Under the pieces are notes generated by a model. It was not told the DNA's origin. It searched no databases and worked only from the letters and a program-made list of their open reading frames with translations. This document shows positions 31,300 to 44,493 of a stretch of DNA of 64,000 nt, piece after piece. Each line of letters begins with the position of its first letter. The stretch's first letter is position 1. Location of the stretch: positions 30,389,001 through 30,453,000 of the forward strand of contig CM049395.1 in NCBI GenBank assembly GCA_026929865.2, written 5' to 3'. The DNA is from Hyperoplus lanceolatus. Lineage: Eukaryota > Chordata > Actinopteri > Uranoscopiformes > Ammodytidae. Made by a program: the position numbers and the translations under genes.

Positions 31300-33520
31300 T
31301 TCGACTAATAGCTAACATTCAAAAGACACAAGAAAACAATGAGTGATTATGAAAGTGACAATGCGCTCCACTGCACTTTTATTTTCTATTCTGCATTTTT
31401 GTTTATTATTTTTAATATAATTTTAATGTATTAATGTTTTCACAAAATGTCACATACAGAAAGTGGTAATCTATGAAAGTGTTCTTTTTGCCTTTAACAC
31501 CACCAGAGTTAGTTGACTTGGATTTTGGATATTGTCTGATGCCAGAAGTGGAAAGTTTTACCACCTCATCTAACTGGTATGTTTCCTGCACAGAGAAACT
31601 GCGATTGTTCGTGTGACTTCACCTTGCTGACAGCAAAGACAAACAAAGTCTTGAGTCTTAAGACATGCTACTGATGTGGTACACATACTTTCACATTTGT
31701 CTTCCCGTAAATCTGAGGTTATCAGTACGCCTACCCACTGTGACATTGCTCCTGTTACATTGTTGTCATATCAAAACATTTGGTTCTAAGAAGCAGCTCA
31801 AAGCTGGTGCAGCTTGATGATAGGTATCAGGAGATAAGGTATACAAGATAAGCATGGTCAATGAGGAAATTGAGTCAAGTTCACAAGTATTGTTGGCATC
31901 CTCCTCATGAATCATCCTGAGTTCATGCCATAATTCATGCATGAAAACGCATGAATTAGTTCACATGAACTATGAGTAATTCACTAGTATTAATGGTATC
32001 TCATGCATTATTAAACACATGAACATTACATTCTGTTATATACTGAATTAGTGTTGCACCCCGGAACCTTTGTGCCGACACCTATGTACCCCGCCGTTTG
32101 GTTATGGTGATTGCTCTGCACCTGGATGTCCCATGTACGTTTGGCTGTTATGCTGTGAGCATGGTTTCAGTAAAGACATAAAAGTGAGTACAAGTGAGCA
32201 TGCATTATTGCCCTCGGGTTACCACACATTCATTAATGCATCAGCTCTAGTATGTCAATCATTATGATCTTTGAGTTATTTCTGATACTAGCATTCATTT
32301 TTCAGAACTTCAAATTAAGTGGTGACCTGGTCATTCAAGGTCATCACTTATAAAGTGGTGACTTTGAATCGTCTACCAGTAATATAAGGTGTGACCAAAA
32401 CTTCATGCTCACACGGTCAGCTGTGCCCAGACCAGGTGATCAAACACCTGGATGGGCCAAGATATTCCAGCCAAGTGTCACTATACACCACAACATAATC
32501 TAAAAACATAGTCCAGAAAGTGCCCAGTAAATTACTTTATACTTGATAGTTGATACTTGATTCACTCCAAGGAGATCAAATGTATACAGTTTGCAAACAC
32601 AGCTTGATGAAAGGGATATATGTCTTCCTAGGTTTTGCCATTAACTTTTTTAGAGTTTTGTGCAATAACATTTTCTAACATGGTTTGTCCTCTGACTCTA
32701 ACTGCTTCTGTTTTTTGTGTGTGAGGGTGGGGGGGGGGGGGTCATTTGTTCTGTCACGGCACATTTATGTCCTGTCAGTGAAGCCCAGCCAGTAAGCTAA
32801 ACTATCCAGCTAATTAAGGCCAGTGTTTGAGAGAAAAACTTGATACAAAACATAGGTCCTCATACCCTCAGGTCAATTACGATCCTCCGCTAGTGAGATG
32901 CTAAAGTCTTGGAACCCACCAAGTCTCCGGCTACGCGCAGTTGACCTGTCAGTTTCTTTAAGGCAGACCTTTAGCAGACGAGAGTTGGTAATTACTAAGT
33001 CAACCCTAACCCTGGGCTATTTACATTGACCTCCACTCATTTCCTGAAGTGCTAGGGTTAGGCTAGGGTCGCTATCTCCCACTACGAAAGTCTTGCATAC
33101 AAGAAACTTACCCCACCTATTAGCATCAGCCCAAAAGATTTGATTATAAGATGAAGAGAAATAGATTTTCATAACCCTAAGTCAACCCTAACGCTGGGCT
33201 ATTATTACAGCACAGTGTGTAAATGCTTTCACTTTAAGGCATTATTCAACCTTGCTTCACACAATCCAATCCTTTATCACACCCATAGCGTTTCAGGCAT
33301 TTTAGTGGTATTTGAACTTTTGCAGTCTTAGCTTATAACACCTTAACTGTCTATCATCTGTCAAGCACACATACACAAGTGTCCAGGTCCAGGCAAAGCG
33401 CTTACAATGCATTCACTTGTATTTAGTTTGCCAACATCTCAAACATTGTCTTACAAATATATGATTTTATGACAAATTTACAGTACTATAACAAGTATAC
33501 CAGGTATTTCCCTCAGACTA
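31300..33520. other. intergenic DNA, no gene seen
   Basis: Includes a G-run at 32727-32742 and a 22-base direct repeat (GTCAACCCTAACCCTGGGCT type) near 33000 and 33183. Homology to the 3' flank of ZP copy 1 begins at about 33520. Confidence 0.5.
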
Positions 33521-34211
33521 AACAAACCAATAAACATGTATTTTTTTCATAAATCATACAGCAATACAAAATAGTAGAAGCAGTTGTACAGCCATATGAT
33601 CCCACAGTGGTAAACTGGGCGGCCCAGTAGCCACTATTTGATCCCTTCATTGTTGTTTAGTATTAAACTTAGAAAGACAGACATAAACTCTTTAAGCATG
33701 TACAAATATATCTCTAGACATTTTTAAAATATGTCATTATAATATATTCTGCAAACATTGCTGTTTTAACTTTCAAATGTTGGCAGAGGTTGGTATTTCA
33801 GCCTGGACATTTTGGTTTTGTACATGGCCACTGCACTGATCATGCCAACTGCTGCAAGAAGACATCCAGCGATGAATACCAGGTTCAGATTCAGGTTCAT
33901 GACTGAAGAAAAGGAAAGATCAAATGTGAATTAAAACTTGTCCAAAGTCTATCTGGTCCTCAAACATGAAAGATGTGCTGTTAACCCTAATCCTTCCACT
34001 GATTTTAAATACATTGACTACAGACAGGGTCACTAAAGAAAAAGTACTGGAAGAAACCACCATCAAAAAAAATAATACATTATTTTTCTTAAATAATATA
34101 ATGATACATTATTTTTCTTCAACGAACAATATTAGTTATGTTAATGCCATCTGAGAGAAAAACAACAGATAATATGCTAGATGTGAAAACTTTGAAAAAT
34201 GTTCATACCTG

Positions 34212-35065
34212 GGGCCTATCCGAAAACTTTTTTTTGCATAGGAAATTTCCTTTCCTATCGAGATGACCCGGAAGTGCTCGGCAGATAGGTGATCCGAATA
34301 ACCAAAATGCTTAGGAAAGGCATAGGAAAGGAGCCTTGATTCATCCTTTAACCCTCCTTTAGCATAGGTTACTCCTGGCTAACCTATGCTAAAGGAAAGG
34401 AGATAGTGGTATCCCATAATCCTTTACGGCGGCAAGATTTAAAGCAACAGGCCACCGCCGGAGTTTACCGACTCTACACGAATACGAACGAGAGGCAAAA
34501 CAGAAGAGAGGAGAGGAGACGAGAGGAAGATTTAACTCAGCTAAAACAAAATACCCCCCCCCATTAAGATAATAAAGAACTCATAAAAGACCAACATCAT
34601 AATTTAGTTATTTTCGTAGCACATCATTTACACCATAAGAAAATAAAATACCAACTTCACATTTAATGAAGTTACTGGGGGCAGTTCATTTCAACATCAA
34701 CATAGGCTAAGTGTAGCCTCTTTTTATTCCACATGTGAATTGGGATATATGGGAGTGATTCTCACTCTGTTGGCGACAACCTGATTAAAATCAATATGAA
34801 AAGAACGCATGGATCAAACGAGCGCTTGTTGTAGTCAATTTTCGGAGAATAGTGTAGTTTCACGCGACTCACGTCAGCAATACTCGCCGTCGCGCAATGA
34901 CGTCGGTTAGGAAAGGTGGAGTCGAATTCATTTGAAACAACGCTGTCCTTTCCTATGTTCGATAGGAAGCAGCTTTCATCTCTCCTTAACCCCGATGACG
35001 TTTTGGGGTTAAGGCATAGGAAAGGAGGCTTATAGGTAAGGAGATTGGACTTTTCGGATAGGCCC
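34212..35065. mobile_element. Harbinger-like MITE at the exon 13 donor of ZP copy 2
   Basis: Inverted ends GGGCCTATCCGAAAA and TTTTCGGATAGGCCC with CTG duplicated at 34209-34211 and 35066-35068. Copy 1 has the uninterrupted ATACCTGGGCTTCC. A CWG duplication within ACCWGG matches the known preference of zebrafish Harbinger3 elements. Repeated CATAGGAAAGGAG motifs lie near both ends. No transposase. Confidence 0.85.
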
Positions 35066-36587
35066 CTGGGCTTCCAGTCCTCTCTTCTGATCTCCTTAAG
35101 CGCAGGGGACCCTGGGAAACGAAGTGTGTTGCACTCTGAGCGATAATCTCTCTCTTGTGGTGGTGATGCTGGTGGCTGCCTGAGCTTGTGGAGTTGATAC
35201 ATCCCTGTGAGCACCTGGTGTTGGGTTTCCCTGCTTCACACATCAGGACTTCACAGCTAATGTACACCTGAATGCAACAGGACACGCTGTCATTATATGA
35301 ACAGAAATACATACGTATGTCTCTTTTAGTGGACAATAGCAGAGTTGTTGTCAGATCCCACATACAAGATCAAACCTCTGCTCCACTTTGCTTCTTCATG
35401 CCAGTCTGTACTGTTCTATCTCATCCTCCTCAATTTCATGTTTGTAAATTTGTTATCCGACTGTTATTAAAGAAACGACATACCAGTCAAGATCATCAGG
35501 CATCAACTTAACAATGCAAATTCCCAACAACATCCCTTTAGTGGAGCTACAGGTTTAAAAAAACAATGAAAATCACCCACTTCGATGTATTTTTTTTCTT
35601 TTGTATTCTAGAATTCTTAATTAAATTAAATTACGTTGATAATTTTAGGGATGTTTTTTTTAATTATTGATTTGATCAGTGTGTCAGACTTGGTTGTCCT
35701 TTTTGATTAGTTGCTACCTATTTATTATTTCATGCTGTGTGTTTGTCTGATTCTATGTTTTTTATTAATGTACAATATACAGTATGTTTTCATAATTTGT
35801 CATTGCACTATGATCTTTTCTAATACCCCGTGTAGTATGCAGATGTTTTTTTTCATTTAGTCACCTAATAAAGTAGTTCTAACAGAAATTAAGCCTTTTT
35901 CCACTTGGTTTCATATCTATGCACTTGTCTTCTAGCCTGGCACCAGCTGCCTACGTACTTCTGCTTAATTTTCATTTCCCTTCAGTAGTCAGTCTGGGCC
36001 TGCGGAATATTCACGGGTTTTCTCCGTCCAGATTGTTCACGTTCCAATCAGTGAACAGAGGGAGTGGCTAAGAACAATGACATGCACCAGTTTCAGTTAT
36101 AGTCAGAAGCTGGCTCATGAAATACGTCACAACCAAACGTTATGATATTGGTTGGCAGATCCAGAGTGGCACTGGGCAGATCCAATAGTTTCAAACTTCA
36201 ACAGACACCCGCCTTCAAGTGAGGTAACGTTTGTCAATTGAGCAATTCCAGACATGTACAAATTAAATGAACTACGATGGTCCGGTAGTACCAGGCTGCC
36301 TGTCTTCACCAGCAGGTTTGTGTCTTCGATAAGAGTTACTAAAACTCAGTTTTAAAAAACTGGAGCTATTATTAGTAGGTTTGAGAGTTAAGACATTAAC
36401 AGGCACTTTAAAGTCTAATTACAGTACATTCCATACCTGGTGATGCAAGCCAATGAACGTGAAGGCCGCCACACTGAACCTGAATTGTCTCTTGTGGGCA
36501 GGGGAATAGATTTCTACAGTTGAATCCTTTACACACCTTGTCCAAAAAAGAAAGGGAAAAAAAGATAAGAAATAATTATACTGTTAA

Positions 36588-37745
36588 AGCTGCAGTTGAG
36601 AGTTTTTTTACTGTAATATTTGGCAAAACTGTCATAATATCCATTCAGCTATATGTAGGTGAAGTGGTCTGAAAATATTTTTTTATCACTTTGCTCTCCC
36701 CTGCCTTTGTGTGCTGCTCCCCAAAATTGCCACCGCTCATGTTAATTTTGACCAATCAGAGCGAGGTCAGATTCTCCGTTCTTATTGGCTGTGGGACCTT
36801 GGCAACGACGTTGATGCGTCAGTTGCGTGAGCGTTCACGACCCTAGCAGTCTGACACTAGCCTACTGTTTGGTACTAGGCTACTACGGCGGACAGCGAGT
36901 AGCAATGTCTTCACAAACGAACCTTCAATTTACCATTCCCAGGATACCAACAACTAACACCGCTAAGACAGCAAAAAAACGAGGAAAGACGAATGTTGAA
37001 AAGTTAACTGCTGAAAGGGAGACGGAGAGAGCTCGAAAAAAAGTACACCGGCCATGTCTTCTTGCCCTATCACATCAAGACCTCTCCGACCGCGACCTCG
37101 TCCCCTTCCTCTGCCCCTAGGCTGCCTGCCGCTAGCAGCAGGACGTCCGCTGGCCCTATAAAGCCCTCGTCCTGTGCTCAGTGTTGCCAACTCAAAGCGA
37201 TTTTGTCGCTATATTTAGTGACTTTTCAGCCCCCCTGGCGACTTTTTTTTCAAAACAGCGACAAGCGACAAATCTATCTTTTTTTTCTGGTGTTATTGGT
37301 GACTTTTTTCGCCAAAGCAAGTATCACCTCTTCTCAACGAGCAGCGGGAGCACTGACATGCAGCCCGCTCCTCGCGCGGCAGCCCCTCCCAGCTGCGGTC
37401 AGAGCAGGAGCATAGATAGTAGGAGATACACACACACCTCTCCGCTCTGTTACAATTAGTTTGCTATCTTGCCTGGCTGTTACAGCTACTTTTGTTAGGT
37501 CTACCAGAACACTTACAATGATTTTAAGCTAACATACATGGTATGTCTGTGATTAAAATGTATGCTCAATATGTACGTATGTAGTTATCATTACTAATGT
37601 TTAATCACCTCGGAATCGGACATGGTGTTTGTCTCCTGTCAATGTAACTCAATTCACATGAACGCGCATAGCTGTCGTTCGGAGGGAGGAGCTACAGCAG
37701 GTAGAGCGTTGGGAAAACAGCCGTTGGAAACTCTCAACTGCAGCT
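36588..37745. mobile_element. Kolobok-like TIR element in intron 11 of ZP copy 2
   Basis: Ends AGCTGCAGTTGAGAGTTT and its inverse, flanked by TTAA at 36584-36587 and 37746-37749. Holds a basic open frame (36905-37118 plus, with KTAKKRGKTNVEKLTAERE) that resembles the N-termini of proteins in fish TTAA elements; too short to be sure. Copy 1 has CTGTAACTTCATTCC at the matching place. Confidence 0.75.
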
Positions 37746-38053
37746 TTAATTCATTCCTGACAATGTATAGGAAAGTTAAGATTACGTATGAGGTGCAATA
37801 CATTAACACATTTTATTTCCATCTATCCATAACTTATGACAGTTAATCACATTTAGCTGAAACTTTTATAATTAATATAATTATAAGAAGGGACCCATCC
37901 GCAATTCTAAAGTTGCGAACAGGCTTACGAAAAGTGACTTTCACTAAGTGCATTCAACCATGAAGGTACAAACACAGCAAGAGAGAACAGCAAGAATCAC
38001 TCAAGCACATTAGCTCCAGATAAGCAAGCCAAACTTCAAAGTGCCACATCTAA

Positions 38054-39141
38054 GGGGCACTTTACACGACAACACGAAACGGTGCAAACGCGGAAAAATT
38101 CACGCGGTTGCACTATATCATTTACAGGAAAACAGCAAACGCAGGCATGAAACCGCAGGTTTTTGAGATCACCTCCGAGGGAGGATTTTTTGGAAAACTT
38201 AACGGTTTTGGTTTCCTGTAAACACCGAAACCATTTCCCCTGATAACGCTGACGTCACGGCTCCACCCTCACACATGCGCAGTCTATAACATTTGCTGTC
38301 AAAATCATGGACCTATAAAGAAAATACCCACAACACAAGCGAGTTATAAAGTTAGAAGACAACAACATGAACGGTGTCTCCACGGCACCATCACTGTGAT
38401 CAGCGGAGAGTGGCGTGCAGGGCTAAAATATAGCCTAACACTCGCCAATTTAGTCTAAGCGATTAGTAAATTATTGAGACCACCGGCCACTTTGTCTGGG
38501 GAAAGATTTGTGCTCTGCCGGTTTTTCTAGCCAAATAAACGTGTGTAGCTTCTATGCCAGGGCAGGGACACGGCTCTCTCTACATTAAAAAACACTATCC
38601 ATAGTTCAGCGCGCAGCGGTTAAGTTACTGTTCAACAAAAGGAGCATTAAAGCTACGGCTTCACAGTAAAAGCATTTCACTGGCTAAACATTAATAGCAT
38701 TTCACTGGACACACGTGAGTTGACTTTTATTTTGAAGTACGCCTAACAGGAAGGTATCCGCTCACGAAGCCCCTTCACTATCAGCATGTCTTCTGTTTTT
38801 ACAAGTTCAATGCGGTGAAATAAGAGGACAGAAAGCTTGTCTTTTACAATACTTGTTACCCCAAGCTTACACCAACCGCTTTATGAACGTTAGTGGCATT
38901 AATGTTCGGTTACAGTAAGGTTTTAAACATCAAATTGTACCGGAAGAGCTATCTAATAGGCTGTGTCACCGCTGACTATTGGCTTGGCATGGCTGCTACA
39001 CTGCTACTACAGCGATTTCGGCCCGTTTCCTCTGAAAACATGTGTACGAGTGAAGATGTCAGATAAATTGTGTCTGAACGGGGTTTTTTTTTTAAACCAA
39101 AAACTGGAAAACTGTCACGTTTTCACAGTGTAAAGTGCCCC
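38054..39141. mobile_element. PIF/Harbinger-like TIR element in intron 11 of ZP copy 2
   Basis: Ends GGGGCACTTTACAC and GTGTAAAGTGCCCC with TAA on both sides (38051-38053, 39142-39144), a TWA-type duplication. About 1.09 kb, non-coding. Absent from the shorter intron of copy 1. Confidence 0.72.
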
Positions 39142-39744
39142 TAAGGGCCGCATGTAGGGGCAACTAGTGCACTTTAAAAAAAGCTTGTGTTACAGACAAT
39201 CATTCACACCTATGAGCAATGCAGAGTCAGGCAATTCAGTTACAAACCTATCATTAACCAGCAAACAATCTTTACAAATACTTTGTTATGTGCTCTGTTG
39301 CCACTAGAGAGTGTACTCATTCCTACCCATTTTCAATGATGTAGTACTTTGGCCAGTAGTCTGGGTTGTCATATGGTGCAGCTGTGCAGGACAGCACAAA
39401 CAGCTCGGTATTGTTGACTGAAGAGGTGGCCTCCATCTCCATGTAAATCCTGCTCCCTATGTTATACACTAGAGGGTAGTTATTGGGATCCATCATGGTT
39501 TGGAATTGGTTGTTGGGATAGAACTCAAACTGGTAGGTGAATGTGCCGAAGCCTCTCTCCCACACTGTGACATTCTGCCTATGTGCTGTGAAGCCCAGTG
39601 TCACGTTCCCTCGTTTGGGGTAGTGGCAGTAGAACTGCATTTCCAGGAGGTGTTTCCTGGTGATCAGGTCTTCAATGTTGGCGATCGTGGTGATTACATT
39701 TTTGAAAATTAGGTTCTGATCATCTTCCTGCAGAATAAATAGTG

Positions 39745-39825
39745 TGGCAAGGCATGTTTATCTATATAGCACAATTCAGACACAGGACAATTCAAAGTAC
39801 TTTACGGGGTCATAAAATACATTAG
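39745..39825 (-). repeat. L2 LINE 3'-end relic in intron 10 of ZP copy 2 (unbroken)
   Basis: On minus: AAGTACTTTGAATTGTCC, then GAATTGTGCTATATAGATAAAC and GCCTTGCC, the L2 tail. It preserves the TATATAGCAC site into which the palindromic Tc1 went in copy 1. Confidence 0.75.
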
Positions 39826-40204
39826 AATTTGACATTAGAAATAGGAACATGTGCACTGTTCACGGTTTAAAGACGGGTTTTCTTTATAGTAAAATATTCA
39901 GTCCTCATAATGTCAATGAAAAGAAAAAATGATACACTGAGTTACCTCGATCTGAGTGCCACAAGCGTTGAGTGGGATGACAGCGATGAAGTGAGTGCTG
40001 TTGGAGTGTCTCTGGAGGCTGCAGGCGGTGTTGCTGGGTTCATTGAGCCGCAAATGATCCTCATGGAGTCCAGGGAATGAAGATTTCTCAACCTCCACTC
40101 TCATTGTGGACTCAGTGCAGATCACATTGGATTTAACTATGGCAAAAGATATGGCTATGTTAGACCATATGAGGCTTGGAAGTACTGCTTCATACAGCAA
40201 TAAT

Positions 40205-41470
40205 TAACATTTAGGATGGCTTTGGGGATGTGGAATGTCACCTCGCTGTGGGGGAAGGAGCCGGAACTGGTGTGGGATGGGGAGCGCTACAAATAAGATA
40301 TGGTAGGGTTTACCTCCACGCACAGTCTTTGTTCTGGAACCGTACTCCTGGACAGGTTGGACTATGTTCTTATCTGGAGTTGCCCAAGGTGTGAGGCGCT
40401 GGGCCGGTGTGGGGATACACACGAGCCCCCATCTGAGCGCTTCTACTTTGGAGTTTACCCCTGTGGACGAGAGGGTAGCCTCCCTACGCCTCTGGGCTGT
40501 GGGGTTGTGTGTGTGTGTGTGTGTGTGTGGGGGGGGAGGGGGGGGGGGACTCTGACTGTTGTCTGTGCGTATGCTTTAGTATTCTGCCTTCTTGGAGACC
40601 CTGAATGTACTGCATGGGGCTCTGGTAGGGGACTCCATAGTTCTGGTGGAAGACTTCAACGTGTACATGGGCATTGATGGAGACACCTGGATTGAGAGGA
40701 ACGGCCTCCCTGATCTGAACGAGTGATTGTTTGTTATTAGTGTGCTGGTCATGGTTTGTCTATAACAAAAACCATGTTTGAACATAAGGATGCTCATAAG
40801 TGTACACGGTAGGTACCAGAGCACCCTAGGCTGAAGGTCGATGATCAATTTCAAGATCATATCCTCTGATCTGAAGCCGCATGTTTTGGACCCTCGGTAA
40901 AGAGAGGGATGGAGTTGGGTCAAAGGGTCGGTGAAGATTCTGGACTGACCTGGTAAGCCCAAACGGGTAGTGCAGTGAACTGAGAACGTCTGGAAGGGGG
41001 CCCCCGTTCGAGAGATCTTTTCTGGCATCCCTGTGGAGGTTGGGGCATTGAATCCGAGTGGTCAATGTTAAAAATGTTCATTGCTGTAGCAGTGGCGGGG
41101 TGCTGTGCTCTCAAGGTCTTAGGTGCTTCAAGGGTCAGTAATCCTTGGCTGCAGCTAACCAAGGTAAAAGGACTTTTGGTCGGTACCAAAGTGTTTCTGG
41201 AAGTCCCTCCAGCACCTCGGGGGGGAGGTCTGTGTACAGTTAGGATGGGATGCTGTTGAACTCAAATAAGGAGGTAATCTGTCTGTTGCACTTTGAGGAA
41301 CTCCTGAATCTGACTAACACGCTTTCTATGTTGGAGGCAGAGCTTGAGGCTGATGGGGGGTCGTCGTCAATTTCCCTGGTGGAAGTCACCGAGGTAGTCA
41401 TACTGTACAACTCCATTGTGACAAAGCCCCAGGGATTGATGAGCAAACCACAGCATTTTACTTTGCTTAG
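40205..41470 (+). mobile_element. decayed APE-type non-LTR retrotransposon fragment in intron 9 of ZP copy 2
   Basis: Pieces in several frames match a common fish LINE ORF2: VGFTSTHSLCSG near 40300, LTVVCAYA near 40555, GDSIVLLEDFN with a mutated DFN block near 40640, and LEAELEADGGSSSISLVEVTEVV near 41335. Endonuclease and pre-RT segments remain, no reverse transcriptase. Clade not assigned. Copy 1 retains only the last part. Confidence 0.72.
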
Positions 41471-43897
41471 CTGCAGCCAAAACAAATATTCTCAAATGTG
41501 CACCAGTCATGTAGTCAGTCTTTGGCACTTTAGGAGAGTATTCAGCATGTGATATTCAGTATTTTGTGAATTTATACACCATTAGAGTTGTATTTACATT
41601 ACAAAATGTTGATATTTACATATTTATATCTCACCTTGCTCCTTCCGTATCTCCACCAGGACACACCTCATCTCGGACTGATAGATGCCAGACCTGAAAG
41701 GCAGCCGTGAACTTTTTTTAACACTTTAACTGAGGCAATGAATGCCTGTTACCATAAACCATAAGGATGGTTTGTCAGTTTTTAAAATCTCTCTCCTAAT
41801 TATAGTGAAGTGGCAAAGGTTTAGGGTGTTAGGGTTTTTTAACAAGATGTTCCTGTCCCGTGGATTCATTGTCCGAGTCATCCTAGCAATCTTGAAAAAG
41901 ATAAAGACCTTAGTTTTAGTTTGAAAATGCAAATGCTATTAGCTTTTGAATTTTCCAGCTAGTGATACAAATTTGCTTCTGTCTTCATAACTTTGGTAAA
42001 TTATTGTACTATCTAGTTTTGAATATTGGCAGCTCAATAGGTTTTGTTATTTGCTAACAGCAGTGTCCTTTACCTTGTTGTCGAAAGATATAGTTTTCAA
42101 AAGACCGAACACAGAGAAATGTTACTTACTGTGAAGATGAGTTGGAATGGTGATGTGTTGTTTGAACGCTTACAGCAGACCTGCAAAATGTGTAAAAAGT
42201 TAAATCATGGTTTTCCAATAAAATATTAATTCAGCCATGAAAGAAATTAACCAAAGGCTCACCCTGCCACTGATTCAACAGCAAAGCAGATCGCATAATG
42301 TTCTCCAAGATCATCTGGAACAGGCGTCCACCGAATGACAAACTCCTCATGTGTTGTCCTGTGCTTGCTGATATTCAGAGGCCCACTCATGATCAGATCA
42401 TGAATACTCTATGAAAAAAAAGAAGATTTCTCCGTTATAGTTTTTTTTCTTGCTTGCAGAAATGATAAGAATGTTTTTTGTCCCAACACTGATCACGTTG
42501 GTTCTCACGTTGCGTATGCAGCTTGTGCTTTGACTCTGATCTCCACTTCTTTGTTGACCTCTGCTTGGATGCGTGCTCCATTTTCAGGGGTTGGTTGCAC
42601 AAACTTTGGCAAGTACTGTCCTTCCTGACACGAAGGAGCCGGTGGGTCCACTAGATAAAAAAATACAAATAAAAGGATGAATTGAAGGCAAGACAAGGCA
42701 ATCTTAAACAATGATTAAAAAAAACATAGCATGTTCTTTCATGCTTGTGCTGCAACAGGTTTTTCAATGGGATTCAGTGTGGATTGGCCCAGTTTAAAAT
42801 GTTATCTGAAAATTATGAGGACAGGTAAAATCGAATTTACCAAGTAAGGAGAATTGCAAAGGGAGTCCACTGAGAGGAGTGGTGGTCCATGAAGCAGCTG
42901 TGGTGGTTGTTGGAGTAGCTTTGGAGGTTGTTAAAGTAGTTGTGGATTGTCTTTGCCAATACCACCACCATGGGGTTGTGGGTATGGTTGTGGATGTTGG
43001 TTCAGTTGTGGAAGGTCCATGCCAATACCACCGCCATGGGGTTGTTGGAGCAGGTGTGGTGGTTGTCGGGTTAGTTGTGGTGGTTGTCGGCTCTGTTGTG
43101 GTGGTTGTCGGGGCAGTTGTGGATTGTCCATGCCAATAGACTCTGTGCACTAGAACCCGGAAGTCAACTGACGGTGTCGGCATTCTAGTTTCCGGTCTAC
43201 TTACTGACTGGTCTATACAGTTCAATTTCATAATATTTTGCTCCAACAAGCAAGCGGGAAAGGGATTTAAGTTTGATATTTAAGTTATTTGTATAAGTAA
43301 GAGGTTAAGTAAGTGGTGTACCGGATTTTTAATTAACAGCGTAATTTTTGTTTTGTACGCCAGCATTAGGATTAACGCAAAAGAAGAACATTGTTGGAAG
43401 GTATTTTACCAACAAGTAGAAACAACATGGGATAGACTGACTGCAGGAAGTAACTGGTTGCAGGCTGCTTTTTTCATCGGACAAATCGTGGAATATTATA
43501 GTGAAATATTTGTGGATTCACCATGGGATTTAGCCTGCTAGCCTACCACCATCGTGTTTGAGGATGCTGCTGCACACCTGCAAGCTACGGTGAGTTTAAA
43601 ATCTTTTGAGGGTGGCGGAGTAGATAAATAGGAAAGTTAATTCATGCTGTGATATCCAATGACTTTTATTCTATTTTAGTCGTTTGAGGCAATGCGCTGC
43701 TGGTGATGATGGTGCGTGGGTCAAAGACGTGACGCCTTCATTTTCTGTACTCCTGCATTCATTTGAAATTGAAAAATTATTCAAATACATAAATATATAC
43801 CATATATTTGTGGCATATTGACCATATATGTGCTCACTTAAACTTTTCAAAAAACATTAGTCATTTGCAATTTTCTGTTATCCAAAGTGTCAAAAAA

Positions 43898-44493
43898 TCA
43901 TGTGGTGCGACCGTCCACAATGATTTTCTGTTTTTAAAACTTCTTTGACATTACTCTGAATGTATTTAATTATTAGTCTGCCCTATTTGGCATGACCTCC
44001 TACATGTGTTGTAGTTCTGTGCAAAATTGCAAAGCTTTTGCATTTACATTTCCATCATTAGGCCTATATACAAACAAACTTTGTACCAAATTGTCCATTT
44101 CATGAAATATCATGTGGTGCGACCATCAAGAACAACCACTTTTAGTACTTTTATGTTGAAATCCATTCAAAGACAGGACGTTGCATCATATGCCAATTTA
44201 CCAAGGACCCATGGAAGGTTCAAACAGGTTTGTAGCTCACTCTTAAATTTGGAAAAAATCAACCTTTATAACAGCTGGTATGATGTGTCGACTTTTGGAT
44301 GTCATGTGGTACGACCGCAAAAAAACAATAAATATGAAGTTATTTCTACAAATATATACTTTTATTATAAATGTCTTGGTGCCCTATTGTTAAAAGCTAG
44401 CTTGTTTTCTTTAGGTGGCCCATTCTGTGCCTGTAAATTCTGATTGAACTTGAAAATATCATGCGGCGCGACCAAATATCATGTGGTGCGACC
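43898..44493 (+). repeat. cluster of five CATGTGGTGCGACC motifs
   Basis: Sites at about 43899, 44111, 44303 (one change), 44460 (CATGCGGCGCGACC) and 44480, all the same orientation. Surrounding DNA is not repeated, so this is not a tandem satellite. Further sites lie at 50172, 50192 and, inverted, 50528. Confidence 0.85.

Noticed and set aside
36827-37120. Basic plus-strand frame as a host gene
   Set aside because: It lies inside a TTAA-flanked TIR element and ends after about 100 residues; more likely a transposon protein remnant.
44027-44443. 138-residue plus-strand frame in the insertion
   Set aside because: Contains translated GGTGCGACC-type motifs, no domain and AT-rich noise-like composition.
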